Of a DNA stretch of 40,187 nt, positions 18,103 to 27,155 are shown in pieces. The DNA lies in NCBI GenBank assembly GCA_000434015.1, contig HF999503.1:1-40187 (forward strand), in the 5' to 3' direction. The stretch comes from Clostridium sp. CAG:571. Its GTDB lineage: Bacteria; Bacillota; Clostridia; TANB77; CAG-508. Made by a program: the position numbers and the translations under genes. The notes below the pieces were generated by a model. The model did no database searches, had not been told where the DNA came from, and saw only the letters and a list, made by a program, of their open reading frames with translations. How positions within the stretch are numbered: the stretch's first letter is position 1; each line of letters starts with the position of its first letter.

Positions 18103-18131
18103 TTTATAACATAAAAGCAATTGTTTTACAA
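18103..18131 (-). promoter_or_regulatory. Candidate promoter of the murA operon
   Basis: On the minus strand TTGTAA (18131-18126), 17-base spacer, TATAAA (18108-18103). Confidence 0.5.
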
Positions 18132-18182
18132 CATAATTTTTGCAATTTATTAACAATATAAGTAAAAATTATATTATTATAA

Positions 18183-18215
18183 TAAAAAAATAAAATCAAG
18201 AAGTTTCTTGATTTT
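18183..18215 (-). terminator. Terminator of spoIIR
   Basis: Minus-strand hairpin AAAATCAAGAA with its complement and a 2-base gap, followed by a T-rich run; six bases after the spoIIR stop. Confidence 0.75.
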
Positions 18216-18220
18216 TATTT

Positions 18221-18877
18221 TTAATTTTGTGCAGTTTTTATTTTTACATTTTGAAATAATTCTACTAATTTAAATTTAAACTTTATATCACTTGTTTTGT
18301 TATCACTTATTAAAATATATTCTTCTTCAGACGGAAGTGCTGTTTCTAAGTTTTCTTTAGATTCATCAGGAACGATGCCAGAAGTCATATCTACAAAACA
18401 TAATGGTGGAAACATAACACACCACCAGTTTTGACCTTCTGCTTTTCCAATTTCAACTCTTAGAGCATCATAATTTCCGGCAGGAAAAGAAATGTCACCA
18501 TATTTTTTCGTAGGAAAATCAAAATTTCCAATTTTAACATTAACGTCATAAGAATAACCACTATCTAGTATTGTTTGTTTAGCTATATTATAAAAATCAA
18601 GTTGATGATCTTTTGCAAGTTTAATTGCTTCAGTTTTTGATTTAGTATTAATACATAAAGTATTCATGTAAGCAACTAAATTGTCACGAACTTTATATTT
18701 TAAATTTTGATCCTCAATAGTATCACTATTTGCTAAAACATGTAATCTAAATACATTCTCCGATAGATCTTTTGAAACAGTATTAGCATAAGAAAAAGCA
18801 GATAGTAATGTATATAAAAATAGTAAAGAAATAATTACAGCAATGTGTTTTAAATTATTTTTTAGATTTTTTTTCAT
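18221..18877 (-). CDS. spoIIR: Stage II sporulation protein R
   Basis: Secreted forespore signal that triggers SpoIIGA to process pro-sigma-E in the mother cell. The 218-aa protein has a signal/anchor helix (about 9-32) and the SpoIIR core: VFRLHVLANSDTIEDQNLKYKVRD, then FPAGNYDALRVEIGKAEGQNWWCVMFPPLCFVD. This is strong evidence for an endospore former. The start is the ATG at 18877, with GGAGGA 5 bases upstream, rather than the in-frame ATG 18 bases earlier. In Bacillus the gene is sigma-F controlled; I could not confidently place such a promoter here. Confidence 0.95.
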   Translation of the reverse strand: MKKNLKNNLKHIAVIISLLFLYTLLSAFSYANTVSKDLSENVFRLHVLANSDTIEDQNLKYKVRDNLVAYMNTLCINTKSKTEAIKLAKDHQLDFYNIAKQTILDSGYSYDVNVKIGNFDFPTKKYGDISFPAGNYDALRVEIGKAEGQNWWCVMFPPLCFVDMTSGIVPDESKENLETALPSEEEYILISDNKTSDIKFKFKLVELFQNVKIKTAQN

Positions 18878-18999
18878 ATTAATCCTCCAATTCAAAAAAT
18901 ATTAACTTAATAAAATTATTAACTATTTTTATAAAAATATACATTAGAGGAAAAAATGCTGAATGTCGAATTATATCGTACGAATTGTTTGTAATATTA

Positions 19000-19035
19000 T
19001 TGACATATAAATGTAAAAATGGTAATATTTACCAT
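19000..19035 (+). promoter_or_regulatory. Promoter with palindrome over the -10 box
   Basis: TTGACA (19000-19005), 17-base spacer, TAATAT (19023-19028). The perfect inverted repeat ATGGTAA-TAT-TTACCAT (19019-19035) covers the -10 and is a likely operator for the gene at 19063. Confidence 0.6.
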
Positions 19036-19062
19036 ATAATATAAAGCTAGGAGGCTTAAATT

Positions 19063-19554
19063 ATGGTATATACAAACGATAACATTAAAAAAATTTGTAA
19101 TTTTTATGTAAGTGATTGGCATTTAGCAGTAATGTTACTACCTTATATAAATAAAGAGATAAACAAAGGAACAAAAATTACTACTGTTTTTCAAAATAAC
19201 ATGAAAAATAATATAGAAACATTAGTGAGGAAACTTAATTTAAAAAATGAAAAAGAAATATTACAAATAGACTGGAATACTAAAAATAATTCTATATTAG
19301 AAAGGTATGTAAAAGAAAACTTAAGTAGTGGAGAAGAGAATTTATTTATAATAAATGGAGATAAAGAATATGTAGAAAAGTCAAATGAGAAAGTAATAGA
19401 ATATATAGGTAAAAATAAAACAAAAAAGAATTTTATAAAAATAGTTGACTGTTATGAAGTTGAACAAAATGAAGAAAAAATGTATAATATTATAAAAATG
19501 CATGATTGCGTGTTAAATACTTCAGGTGAACACAATATAGAAAAGATAATATAA
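19063..19554 (+). CDS. Protein of unknown function (163 aa)
   Basis: I do not recognise this family. It is a soluble, charged alpha/beta-looking protein with no signal peptide or membrane segment. It begins MVYTNDNIKKICNFYVSDWHL and alternates predicted strands (ITTVFQ, NLFIINGD, NFIKIVDC) with lysine/glutamate-rich helices. Three cysteines are scattered (CNF, DCY, DCV). The ribosome-binding site AGGAGG is ideally placed. It has its own promoter with an operator-like palindrome, so expression is probably regulated. It is monocistronic. Confidence 0.8.
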   Translation: MVYTNDNIKKICNFYVSDWHLAVMLLPYINKEINKGTKITTVFQNNMKNNIETLVRKLNLKNEKEILQIDWNTKNNSILERYVKENLSSGEENLFIINGDKEYVEKSNEKVIEYIGKNKTKKNFIKIVDCYEVEQNEEKMYNIIKMHDCVLNTSGEHNIEKII

Positions 19555-19672
19555 AAAAATGTTCATTTATATACTTTTATTTATAAAATTATTTGACTTA
19601 TAATAAATCTTATTATAATATAAAGAAACAAATTATATTGTTTTTATCATAGCAATTGAAGGGAGTATGTAT

Positions 19673-20914
19673 ATGAATGATGATTTTTTAAAGGCAAAAG
19701 ATATTTTAAAAAAATATAATCAAGAGCATGTATTAAATTTTTATGATAAATTATCTGAAGAAAATAAGAAAAAACTAGTAAACCAAATACTAAGTATTGA
19801 TTTTGAACAGATAAATAAATTATACGAAAATACAAAACATGAAATTCAATTTGGAGATGCTAAAATAGAACCAATTGATTATTTAGAAAAAGAAAAAATT
19901 AATAGTACAGATTTTGAAAAATATAATGAAATAGGAACAGATATAATAAAGCAAGGAAAACTTGCTGTTGTTACTATGGCAGGAGGACAAGGAACTAGAC
20001 TTGGACATAAAGGTCCAAAAGGAACATATGATTTAGGACTTGAATCTCATAAATCTATATTTGAAATTTTGTGTGATACATTAAAATTAGCAAAAAATAA
20101 TTATGGTACATATATACAATGGTATATAATGACAAGTGAAGAAAACAATAAACAAACCGAAGAGTTTTTTGAAAAAAATAATTATTTTGGATATGATAAA
20201 GATAAAATAATGTTTTTTAAACAAGGACAATTGCCAATGTGTGATACTAAAGGAAAGTTAATACTAGATGAGCAAGGTCTTATTAAAGAAGCTGCAGATG
20301 GTCATGGAGGAGTTTTTGAGTCTATGAGGAAAGATGCAGTTATAGAAGATATGAAACAAAAAAATATAGAATGGGCATTTATTGGAGGAGTAGATAATGT
20401 TTTAGTAAAAATGGTGGATCCAGTACTAATAGGAATATCTATTTCAAATAATGTTCCTGCAGCAGGAAAAAGCGTTGTAAAAGCAGGTCCAAAAGAAAGA
20501 GTTGGTGTTTTTTGTAAAAGAAATGGAAAACCAAGTGTTGTAGAATATACAGAAATTACAGATGAAATGGCAGAAGCTAAAAATGAAAGTGGAGATTTAG
20601 TGTTTGGAGAATCTCATATACTATGTAATTTGTTTAGTGTAAAAGCAATAGATGATATTAGTAAAAAGAAATTACCTTATCATAGCGCTTTTAAAAAAGC
20701 AAAGTATATTGATGAAAATGGAAAATTAATTGTTCCAGAGAAACCAAATGCATACAAATTTGAAGCGTTTTTATTTGATGCTTTTGAATCTTTAAATGAT
20801 ATGGCAATCATGAGAGTAAAAAGGGAAGAGGAATTTGCACCTGTAAAAAATGCAGAGGGTGTAGATAGTCCTGAAACAGCAAGAAAATTATATAAAAATT
20901 TTCACAAAATATAG
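19673..20914 (+). CDS. UTP-dependent UDP-sugar pyrophosphorylase (UDPGP family)
   Basis: Nucleotidyltransferase of the eukaryote-type UDPGP family that joins UTP to a sugar 1-phosphate, most like UDP-GlcNAc/UDP-GalNAc pyrophosphorylases. The 413-aa protein has the signature MAGGQGTRLGHKGPKGTYD, the substrate-loop ADGHGGVFESM, and AFIGGVDNVL. The ATG at 19673 is 7 bases after AAGGGAG; the ATG at 19667 is too close. The next gene, pgcA, makes sugar 1-phosphates, so the two probably feed UDP-sugar supply for envelope polymers. A terminator separates them. Confidence 0.88.
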   Translation: MNDDFLKAKDILKKYNQEHVLNFYDKLSEENKKKLVNQILSIDFEQINKLYENTKHEIQFGDAKIEPIDYLEKEKINSTDFEKYNEIGTDIIKQGKLAVVTMAGGQGTRLGHKGPKGTYDLGLESHKSIFEILCDTLKLAKNNYGTYIQWYIMTSEENNKQTEEFFEKNNYFGYDKDKIMFFKQGQLPMCDTKGKLILDEQGLIKEAADGHGGVFESMRKDAVIEDMKQKNIEWAFIGGVDNVLVKMVDPVLIGISISNNVPAAGKSVVKAGPKERVGVFCKRNGKPSVVEYTEITDEMAEAKNESGDLVFGESHILCNLFSVKAIDDISKKKLPYHSAFKKAKYIDENGKLIVPEKPNAYKFEAFLFDAFESLNDMAIMRVKREEEFAPVKNAEGVDSPETARKLYKNFHKI

Positions 20915-20921
20915 TTAATTA

Positions 20922-20962
20922 TAAAGCTTCTTATTTGAAAAATAGGGAGCTTTGCGTTTTTT
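20922..20962 (+). terminator. Terminator after the UDP-sugar pyrophosphorylase
   Basis: AAAGCT-CTTATTT...AAATAG-GAGCTTT stem with a T-run at 20957-20962. Confidence 0.7.
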
Positions 20963-21101
20963 ATACAGAATAGTATAATATAAATACTGTACATTAATAG
21001 TATAGTAATATATAATAAAATCTGAAAAAGTAAAAATAGTATAAAATTAAATTGTAAACAGATATGAAAAATAATGTTTTTAAGAAAGGAAGATGCAGAA
21101 G

Positions 21102-22826
21102 ATGGATTATTTTAAAAAATATGAAGAGTGGTGTAATAGTAATATTTTTGATGAGAAAACAAAAAAAGAATTATCAGAGATAAAAAAGGATAATAATGAA
21201 ATAAAGGATAGATTTTATAAAGATCTAGAATTTGGTACGGCTGGATTAAGAGGAATAATTGGCGCAGGAACAAATCGTATGAATAAGTATACAGTAACAA
21301 AAGCAACACAGGGATTAGCAAATTATATTAAAAAGGAGCATGCGGAAGAAAAGGGTGTTGCAATAGCTTTTGATTCTAGAAGAATGTCTCCAGAATTTAG
21401 TGAAGAAGCAGCTTTATGCTTAAATGCCAACGGTATTAAAACATATAAATTTGATACATTAAGGCCAACACCAGAGCTTTCATTTGCTGTTAGAAAATTA
21501 GGATGTATAGCGGGAATAGTTGTTACTGCAAGTCATAATCCACCAGAGTATAATGGATACAAAGTATATTGGGAAGATGGAGCTCAAATAGTAAGTCCTA
21601 AAGATAAAGAGATAATAGCAGAAGTAAATAATGTGCAAAACTATGGGGAAATAAAAACAATATCAAAAGAAGAAGCTGTAAAACAAGGTTTGTATAATGT
21701 AATAGGTGATGATATTGATACAGCATATATTAATGAATTAAAAAAATTAGTTATAAATAAAGATATAATAGAAAAGGTAGAAAAGAGTTTAAAGATAGTA
21801 TATACACCATTACATGGAACAGGTAATTTACCAGTTCAAAGAATCCTAAAAGAATTAGGCTTTACTAATGTATATGTTGTTCCTGAACAAGAATTGCCAG
21901 ATGGAGATTTTCCAACAGTAAGTTATCCAAATCCAGAAGATCCTAAGGCTTTTGAACTAGCTTTGAAATTAGCTAAAAAAGTTGATGCGGATATTGTACT
22001 TGCTACAGATCCTGATGCAGATAGATTAGGTGTATATGCAAAAGATACAAAAACAGGTGAATATAAGTGCTTTACAGGAAATATGTCCGGACTTTTAATC
22101 GGAGAATATGAATTATCTCAAAAAAAGGAAAAAGGGATATTACCTAAAAATGGAGCGATGATAAAAACAATAGTATCTTCTAATATGGCGGATGCAGTTG
22201 CTAAAGAGTATAATATTAAACTTATTGAAGTTCTAACAGGTTTTAAATATATAGGAGAACAAATAAAATTGTTCGAAAAAAATAAAAACTATGAATATTT
22301 ATTTGGGTTTGAAGAAAGTTACGGTTGTTTAGTTGGTACACATGCAAGAGATAAAGATGCAATTGTCGCTGTAATGGCACTTTGTGAGGCTGCAGCATAT
22401 TACAAATCAAAAGGAATAACTTTATGGGATCAAATGATAAATATGTATAAAAAATATGGATATTATAAAGAGGGATTAATATCTATTACAATGAAAGGAG
22501 CAGAGGGAGCAAGTAAAATACAAAAAATGCTAGAAGATATGAGAAAAAATCCACCAAAAGAACTTGCGGGACTTAAAGTTGTTTCTAGTATGGACTATAG
22601 TACAGGAAAGGGATATGATTATGTAAAAGATGAAGAAACTAATACGAATCTACCAAAGTCAAATGTATTATATTATAACCTAGAAGATTCTGCTTGGTGT
22701 TGTGTTAGACCATCAGGAACAGAACCAAAAATTAAGTTTTATGTAGGAGTAAAAGGAAATAGCATGGAAGATGCAGAAGTAAAGTTAAACAATTTAAGAG
22801 AAGAATTTAACAAATTATCAAAATAA
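21102..22826 (+). CDS. pgcA: Alpha-phosphoglucomutase / phospho-sugar mutase
   Basis: Interconverts glucose 6-phosphate and glucose 1-phosphate (and possibly mannose phosphates). The 574-aa protein closely follows Bacillus PgcA: FYKDLEFGTAGLRG, the phosphoserine loop TASHNPPEYNGYKVYW (Ser near 144), the metal loop DPDADRLG, the sugar loop FGFEESYG and the phosphate-binding RPSGTEPKIKFY near the C-terminus. An in-frame ATG at 21093 overlaps the AAAGGAAG ribosome-binding site, so 21102 is preferred. About ten CGG trinucleotides occur in the gene, all out of frame. Confidence 0.94.
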   Translation: MDYFKKYEEWCNSNIFDEKTKKELSEIKKDNNEIKDRFYKDLEFGTAGLRGIIGAGTNRMNKYTVTKATQGLANYIKKEHAEEKGVAIAFDSRRMSPEFSEEAALCLNANGIKTYKFDTLRPTPELSFAVRKLGCIAGIVVTASHNPPEYNGYKVYWEDGAQIVSPKDKEIIAEVNNVQNYGEIKTISKEEAVKQGLYNVIGDDIDTAYINELKKLVINKDIIEKVEKSLKIVYTPLHGTGNLPVQRILKELGFTNVYVVPEQELPDGDFPTVSYPNPEDPKAFELALKLAKKVDADIVLATDPDADRLGVYAKDTKTGEYKCFTGNMSGLLIGEYELSQKKEKGILPKNGAMIKTIVSSNMADAVAKEYNIKLIEVLTGFKYIGEQIKLFEKNKNYEYLFGFEESYGCLVGTHARDKDAIVAVMALCEAAAYYKSKGITLWDQMINMYKKYGYYKEGLISITMKGAEGASKIQKMLEDMRKNPPKELAGLKVVSSMDYSTGKGYDYVKDEETNTNLPKSNVLYYNLEDSAWCCVRPSGTEPKIKFYVGVKGNSMEDAEVKLNNLREEFNKLSK

Positions 22827-22843
22827 TAAAGAATCAAAAAGTA

Positions 22844-22886
22844 AAAATACTCATATAATACCAGTAGGTGATTATATGAGTATTTT
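22844..22886 (+). promoter_or_regulatory. Hairpin enclosing the ribosome-binding site and start codon of the M14 peptidase
   Basis: Perfect 16-base arms AAAATACTCATATAAT (22844-22859) and complement (22871-22886) with loop ACCAGTAGGTG. The only ribosome-binding-like AGGTG is in the loop and the ATG (22876) is in the 3' arm. It could control translation, or act as a DNA operator. Confidence 0.65.
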
Positions 22887-24150
22887 AAAAAAGGGAGATA
22901 ATGGACCTAAAGTAGAATTGCTTCAAAGTATATTAAAAAAATTAGAGATTTTTAAAGGAAATGTCGATGGTAATTTCGGAATAGAAACTGAAAAGGCAGT
23001 TGTAAAATTTCAAAAAATGTTTAAATTAAAAGAGGATGGGATAGTAGGGGAAAATACATTAAAAAAGCTATATCCGTATATAAATGGATACAAATATTAT
23101 ATTATAGAGTCAGGAGACACAGTTTATAATATAGCTAAAAAGTTTAATACAAATGTAAATTATATTATAGTAGCAAATCCAAATACGAATATGTATAATT
23201 TAAAAATTGGTGATACAGTTGTGGTGCCATTTGGAACTGTAGTTCAAACAGATATAAAATATACATATGAAATATTAAATATGGATATTTTAGCATTAAA
23301 AAAGATATATCCATTTTTAAAGTATGGAAATGTTGGTAAAAGTGTATTAAATAGAAATATTCCATATATTAAGATAGGAAAAGGAAAAAGAAAAGTTTTA
23401 TATAATGCAGCAATACATGCAAATGAATGGATAACATCAGTATTATTGATGAAGTTTATAGAAAACTTTTGTAAAGCATATGTTATGGATAGGTATATTT
23501 TTGGATATAGAGCACAAAATTTGTTCGAAGATTGTTCATTATATATAATTCCGATGATGAATCCAGATGGAGTAGATATTGTGACAGAAAATTTAGATAA
23601 AAATACAGATATTTATAAGTCGATAAAATTTATTGTAAACCAATATCCAGAAATTCCATTTCCAAGTGGATGGAAGGCTAATATTAAAGGTGTGGATTTA
23701 AACTTGCAATTTCCAGCTAATTGGAAACAGGCACAAGAAATAAAATATTCAGAAGGATTTGTTACTCCTGCACCGAGGGATTATGTTGGTATTGCACCAT
23801 TAACACAGCCTGAGTCTGTTGCTCTATATAATTTTACAAATGTTAATGATTTTAAACTTACAATTTCATATCATACACAAGGAAGTGTAATATATTGGAG
23901 GTACTTGAACTATATGCCAGAAAATTCTTTAAAAATAGCAAAAGAATTTTCTAGAGTATCTGGATATGAACTAGAGGAAACACCCTTTAGATCATCTTTC
24001 GCAGGCTATAGAGACTGGTTTATCCAAACTTTTAATAAGCCTGGTTATACTGTTGAGGCAGGAAAGGGAGAAAGTCCATTACCAATAAGTCAATTTGATA
24101 CAATATATGCTGATAACGAGGGAATATTAGTTTTAGGGATGATATTATAG
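22876..24150 (+). CDS. Peptidoglycan-binding/LysM M14 zinc carboxypeptidase (gamma-D-glutamyl-meso-diaminopimelate peptidase type)
   Basis: A 424-aa cell-wall enzyme in three parts: peptidoglycan-binding helices (about 1-68, LKKGDNGPKVELLQSIL), LysM (about 73-118, YYIIESGDTVYNIAKKFNTN), and an M14 peptidase. Zinc ligands are H181 and E184 in HANEW and the later His in SYHTQG; the catalytic Glu is in TVEAGKGESP. Relatives cleave the D-Glu-mDAP bond in spore or vegetative peptidoglycan. There is no signal peptide, which fits mother-cell or spore-associated use. Start at 22876 is buried in a strong hairpin. Confidence 0.9.
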   Translation: MSILKKGDNGPKVELLQSILKKLEIFKGNVDGNFGIETEKAVVKFQKMFKLKEDGIVGENTLKKLYPYINGYKYYIIESGDTVYNIAKKFNTNVNYIIVANPNTNMYNLKIGDTVVVPFGTVVQTDIKYTYEILNMDILALKKIYPFLKYGNVGKSVLNRNIPYIKIGKGKRKVLYNAAIHANEWITSVLLMKFIENFCKAYVMDRYIFGYRAQNLFEDCSLYIIPMMNPDGVDIVTENLDKNTDIYKSIKFIVNQYPEIPFPSGWKANIKGVDLNLQFPANWKQAQEIKYSEGFVTPAPRDYVGIAPLTQPESVALYNFTNVNDFKLTISYHTQGSVIYWRYLNYMPENSLKIAKEFSRVSGYELEETPFRSSFAGYRDWFIQTFNKPGYTVEAGKGESPLPISQFDTIYADNEGILVLGMIL

Positions 24151-24284
24151 AATTAAATTAGAGAAGAAATATATAAAAAGAAGTATAAAGGTATGTATAA
24201 AAAATTTGGGGAAACAATAAAAGTATAGAAAAATTATATTATTAGTGATATAATCTGCATAGTAAATTTTGAAAGGAGAATACA

Positions 24285-25700
24285 ATGGAAGAAGTTAATT
24301 TAGATGTAAAAAGATTACAAGAAAAATTATTTAATAAAAAAGAAAATGGATGGAAAAGAACAACAGAGGATCAAAAAAAAGAAATTTTTGAATATTGTGA
24401 CAAATATACCAAGTTTTTAAACAATGGAAAAACAGAAAGAGAAATTGTAGCAGAGGCAAAAAAGACTGCAGATGAACAAGGTTTTAAAGATATATATGAA
24501 TATGAAACATTAAAACCAGGAGATAAAGTTTATTATATTAATCATGATAAAAGTATGTATCTTGCAGTAATTGGAGAAGAAAGTATAGAAAATGGTATTA
24601 ATATAATAGGAGCTCATGGAGATTCACCAAGATTAGATTTAAAACCCAACCCTTTGTATGAAGATAATGGATTTGCATATTTTAAAACACATTATTATGG
24701 TGGGATAAAAAAATATCAATGGACTACAATTCCTTTAGCAATACATGGTGTAATTGTTAAAACAAATGGAGAGAAAATAAGAATTTGTATAGGTGAAAAA
24801 GATGAAGATCCTATATTTACAATTACAGATTTATTGCCACATCTTGCACAAGAACAAATGGAGAAAAAATTAAAAGAAGGAATAGAAGGAGAAAATTTAA
24901 ATTTATTAATAGGTAGTATACCTTTTGATTCTGACGAAATTAAAGAAAAAGTAAAATTAAATATTTTAAACATTTTGTATAAAAAATATGGAATAACTGA
25001 AGAGGATTTCCTAAGTTCTGAAATAGAATTGGTTCCAGCATTTAAAGCAAGAAGTATGGGATTTGATGGAAGTTTAGTTGCCGCATATGGCCAAGATGAT
25101 AAAATATGTGTATTTACATCTTTAACAGCTTTAATGGAAATAGAAAATCCAAAAAAGACAGCTGTTTGCATAATATCAGATAAAGAGGAAATTGGAAGTA
25201 TGGGAAATACAGGAATGGAATCACATGTATTTGACACTTTCATTTCTGAAATTTTAAATAAATTGAATTGTAATAGACCAAATTTATTAGAAAAAGTTTT
25301 TTGCAATTCTAAAATGTTATCAGCAGATGTTGATGCTGGTTTAGATCCTATTTATTCTTATGTATCTGAGAAGAATAATGCTTCTTATTTAGGTAGAGGA
25401 GTAGGTATTAGTAAATATACAGGAGCAAGAGGAAAATCTGGAGGCTCAGATGCAAATGCAGAATTTGTAGCATATGTAAGAAATGTATTTGAAAAAAATG
25501 ATATAAGATATCAAATTGCTGAACTTGGAAAAGTAGATGTGGGTGGTGGAGGAACCATTGCATATATATTAGCTAATAAAGGTGTTGATGTAATTGATTG
25601 TGGTGTACCAGTATTATCTATGCATGCGCCATATGAAGTTACAAGTAAATTTGATGTATATGAAGCATTTAAAGCATATAAGGCTTTTTGGAGAGAATAA
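24285..25700 (+). CDS. M18 family zinc aminopeptidase
   Basis: Cytosolic dinuclear-zinc aminopeptidase that removes N-terminal, often acidic, residues. The 471-aa protein has the M18 motifs GAHGDSPRLDLKPNP (first metal His/Asp), SDKEEIGSMGNTGMESH (catalytic Glu), SADVDAGLDP, and GGGGTIAYILANKGVDVIDCGVPVLSMHAP with the last metal-binding His near the C-terminus. Length is normal. GAAAGGAG precedes the ATG. Monocistronic, with a clear terminator downstream. Confidence 0.93.
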   Translation: MEEVNLDVKRLQEKLFNKKENGWKRTTEDQKKEIFEYCDKYTKFLNNGKTEREIVAEAKKTADEQGFKDIYEYETLKPGDKVYYINHDKSMYLAVIGEESIENGINIIGAHGDSPRLDLKPNPLYEDNGFAYFKTHYYGGIKKYQWTTIPLAIHGVIVKTNGEKIRICIGEKDEDPIFTITDLLPHLAQEQMEKKLKEGIEGENLNLLIGSIPFDSDEIKEKVKLNILNILYKKYGITEEDFLSSEIELVPAFKARSMGFDGSLVAAYGQDDKICVFTSLTALMEIENPKKTAVCIISDKEEIGSMGNTGMESHVFDTFISEILNKLNCNRPNLLEKVFCNSKMLSADVDAGLDPIYSYVSEKNNASYLGRGVGISKYTGARGKSGGSDANAEFVAYVRNVFEKNDIRYQIAELGKVDVGGGGTIAYILANKGVDVIDCGVPVLSMHAPYEVTSKFDVYEAFKAYKAFWRE

Positions 25701-25718
25701 TATTGGAATATAAGTATC

Positions 25719-25752
25719 AAAAGAGTTCAAATTTAGTTTGAACTCTTTTTTG
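25719..25752 (+). terminator. Terminator of the M18 gene
   Basis: AAAAGAGTTCAAA and complementary TTTGAACTCTTTT with loop TTTAG and T-run. Confidence 0.8.
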
Positions 25753-25792
25753 TTAATGGGTAAGTTTAATAGAACTAATAAACAGTAAAAAG

Positions 25793-25827
25793 AAAAAAGA
25801 TAAAAGAATAAATTCTTTTATCTTTTT

Positions 25828-25828
<1 letters not shown>
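25793..25828 (-). terminator. Terminator of tRNA-Arg
   Basis: Perfect 16-base stem (25793-25808 with 25813-25828), loop TAAA, directly after the encoded CCA on the minus strand and followed there by T-rich sequence. Confidence 0.75.
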
Positions 25829-25904
<76 letters not shown>

Positions 25905-25916
25905 ATAACATAAATT

Positions 25917-25945
25917 ATAATAACACACTTTATTTATATTGTCAA
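25917..25945 (-). promoter_or_regulatory. Sigma-A promoter of tRNA-Arg
   Basis: On the minus strand TTGACA (25945-25940), 17-base spacer, TATTAT (25922-25917). Confidence 0.7.
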
Positions 25946-26052
25946 GAAAAAATATAAACTTATTAAATAAATTTTGTATTAAAAATATAATAAGTAAAAA
26001 ATGAAAGTACCTCACAAAAAATAAAATAATGTATAAATTTATGAGGTTATTT

Positions 26053-26343
26053 TTAAATTGGTAAAATAATTCTAGGTTTCTTTTTATTAGGCTTATAAAG
26101 AGTTATCTTACTTCCAACAGTTTGAACTAATATACTATTTGTAGAAATTGCAATTTCTTCTCCGATTTCTCTTGCTTTTGCAGGAGCTGTTTCTAAAACA
26201 GAAATTTTAATTAATTCTCTAGCTTCTAAAGCATCATTTAATTGAATAATTAAATTTTTAGAAATACCACTTTTACCAACTTGGAAAATTGGTTCTAAAG
26301 TATTGGCTAATCCTCTTAAGTAAGCTCTTTGTTTACTTGTCAT
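26053..26343 (-). CDS. yhbY: YhbY-family (CRM domain) ribosome-associated RNA-binding protein
   Basis: A 96-aa CRM-domain protein linked to large-subunit assembly. It begins MTSKQRAYLRGLANTLEPIFQVGKSGIS, with the CRM loop GKSGI, and continues LNDALEARELIKISVLE and GSKITLYKPNKKKP. The frame extends to an ATG at 26364, but the start at 26343 gives the canonical YhbY N-terminus and length. A weak GAGTG is 8 bases upstream. It is alone on the minus strand between tRNA-Arg and the Gdt1-type gene. Confidence 0.92.
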   Translation of the reverse strand: MTSKQRAYLRGLANTLEPIFQVGKSGISKNLIIQLNDALEARELIKISVLETAPAKAREIGEEIAISTNSILVQTVGSKITLYKPNKKKPRIILPI

Positions 26344-26406
26344 TTTATTTACACTCGCTTTCATAAAATTTTATAAATAATATTTTACTCTAGATTGCTA
26401 CTAAAA

Positions 26407-27006
26407 TCAAGAGAAAAATCCAAGAAATCCAAAAATTAAAAAAAGTATTCCAGAGATCTTTTTCATATTCTTTTCAGAAATTTTGTTATTTAAAAATTTT
26501 CCTAGAAAGATTGCTAAGAAATCACTTACCACCATTCCTAGTACAGCACCAAAAATTAATAAAAGCTTATAGCTAGAATACTTTACTCCAAGTCCAATAG
26601 AAGCTAAAAAAGTTTTATCACCAAATTCTCCAATAGCAATAACAGTACCAATAATTAAAGAATAGTTGATTGGAAGTTTAGTTAATTTTTTTAACAAAGT
26701 CTTATTTTGAGTAGAATCAGTATTATCATCTTTAGATAAAAGTGTAATTATTCCAAGCAGAATAAAAGAAGAGTAAGTTATTAGTTCTAAAATATTATGA
26801 ATATTGTTATTTTCTAAATTCCCAAGAACACTGCCAAAAAGAATAGCAACTCCATGACTAAAGAAAGAACCAAGAGCGACACCAAGTAGAATAGTACTTG
26901 CTTTGTGTTTTGATGTGAAAGATAAAACTAATAATTGAGTTTTGTCACCTAATTCAGATAAAAATATCATCAAAAAAGAAATTATTATAGGATATAAATA
27001 ATTCAT
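26407..27006 (-). CDS. TMEM165/GDT1 (UPF0016) family divalent-cation transporter
   Basis: A 199-aa membrane protein with six predicted helices in two homologous halves. Each half holds the family motif E-x-G-D-K-T: SELGDKTQ (E18-T23) and GEFGDKTF (E127-T132), whose acidic residues form the ion path. Characterised relatives (MneA-like, Gdt1) move Mn2+ or Ca2+; here manganese export is plausible but not shown. The ATG at 27006 with GGTGA upstream replaces a longer frame start at 27123. The flanking ABC operon is divergent. Confidence 0.9.
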   Translation of the reverse strand: MNYLYPIIISFLMIFLSELGDKTQLLVLSFTSKHKASTILLGVALGSFFSHGVAILFGSVLGNLENNNIHNILELITYSSFILLGIITLLSKDDNTDSTQNKTLLKKLTKLPINYSLIIGTVIAIGEFGDKTFLASIGLGVKYSSYKLLLIFGAVLGMVVSDFLAIFLGKFLNNKISEKNMKKISGILFLIFGFLGFFS

Positions 27007-27155
27007 AAAATCACCCTTCCATTTTGTTATTAAAATATATTCTGAAATGTGAATTCTATGTGAAAAAAACAATAAAATATTGAAAGATTTATTATATAAT
27101 GGTAATATCTTACATAGAAACATAGAGAAAAAACTATTGATAGGAGGAGTTTATT

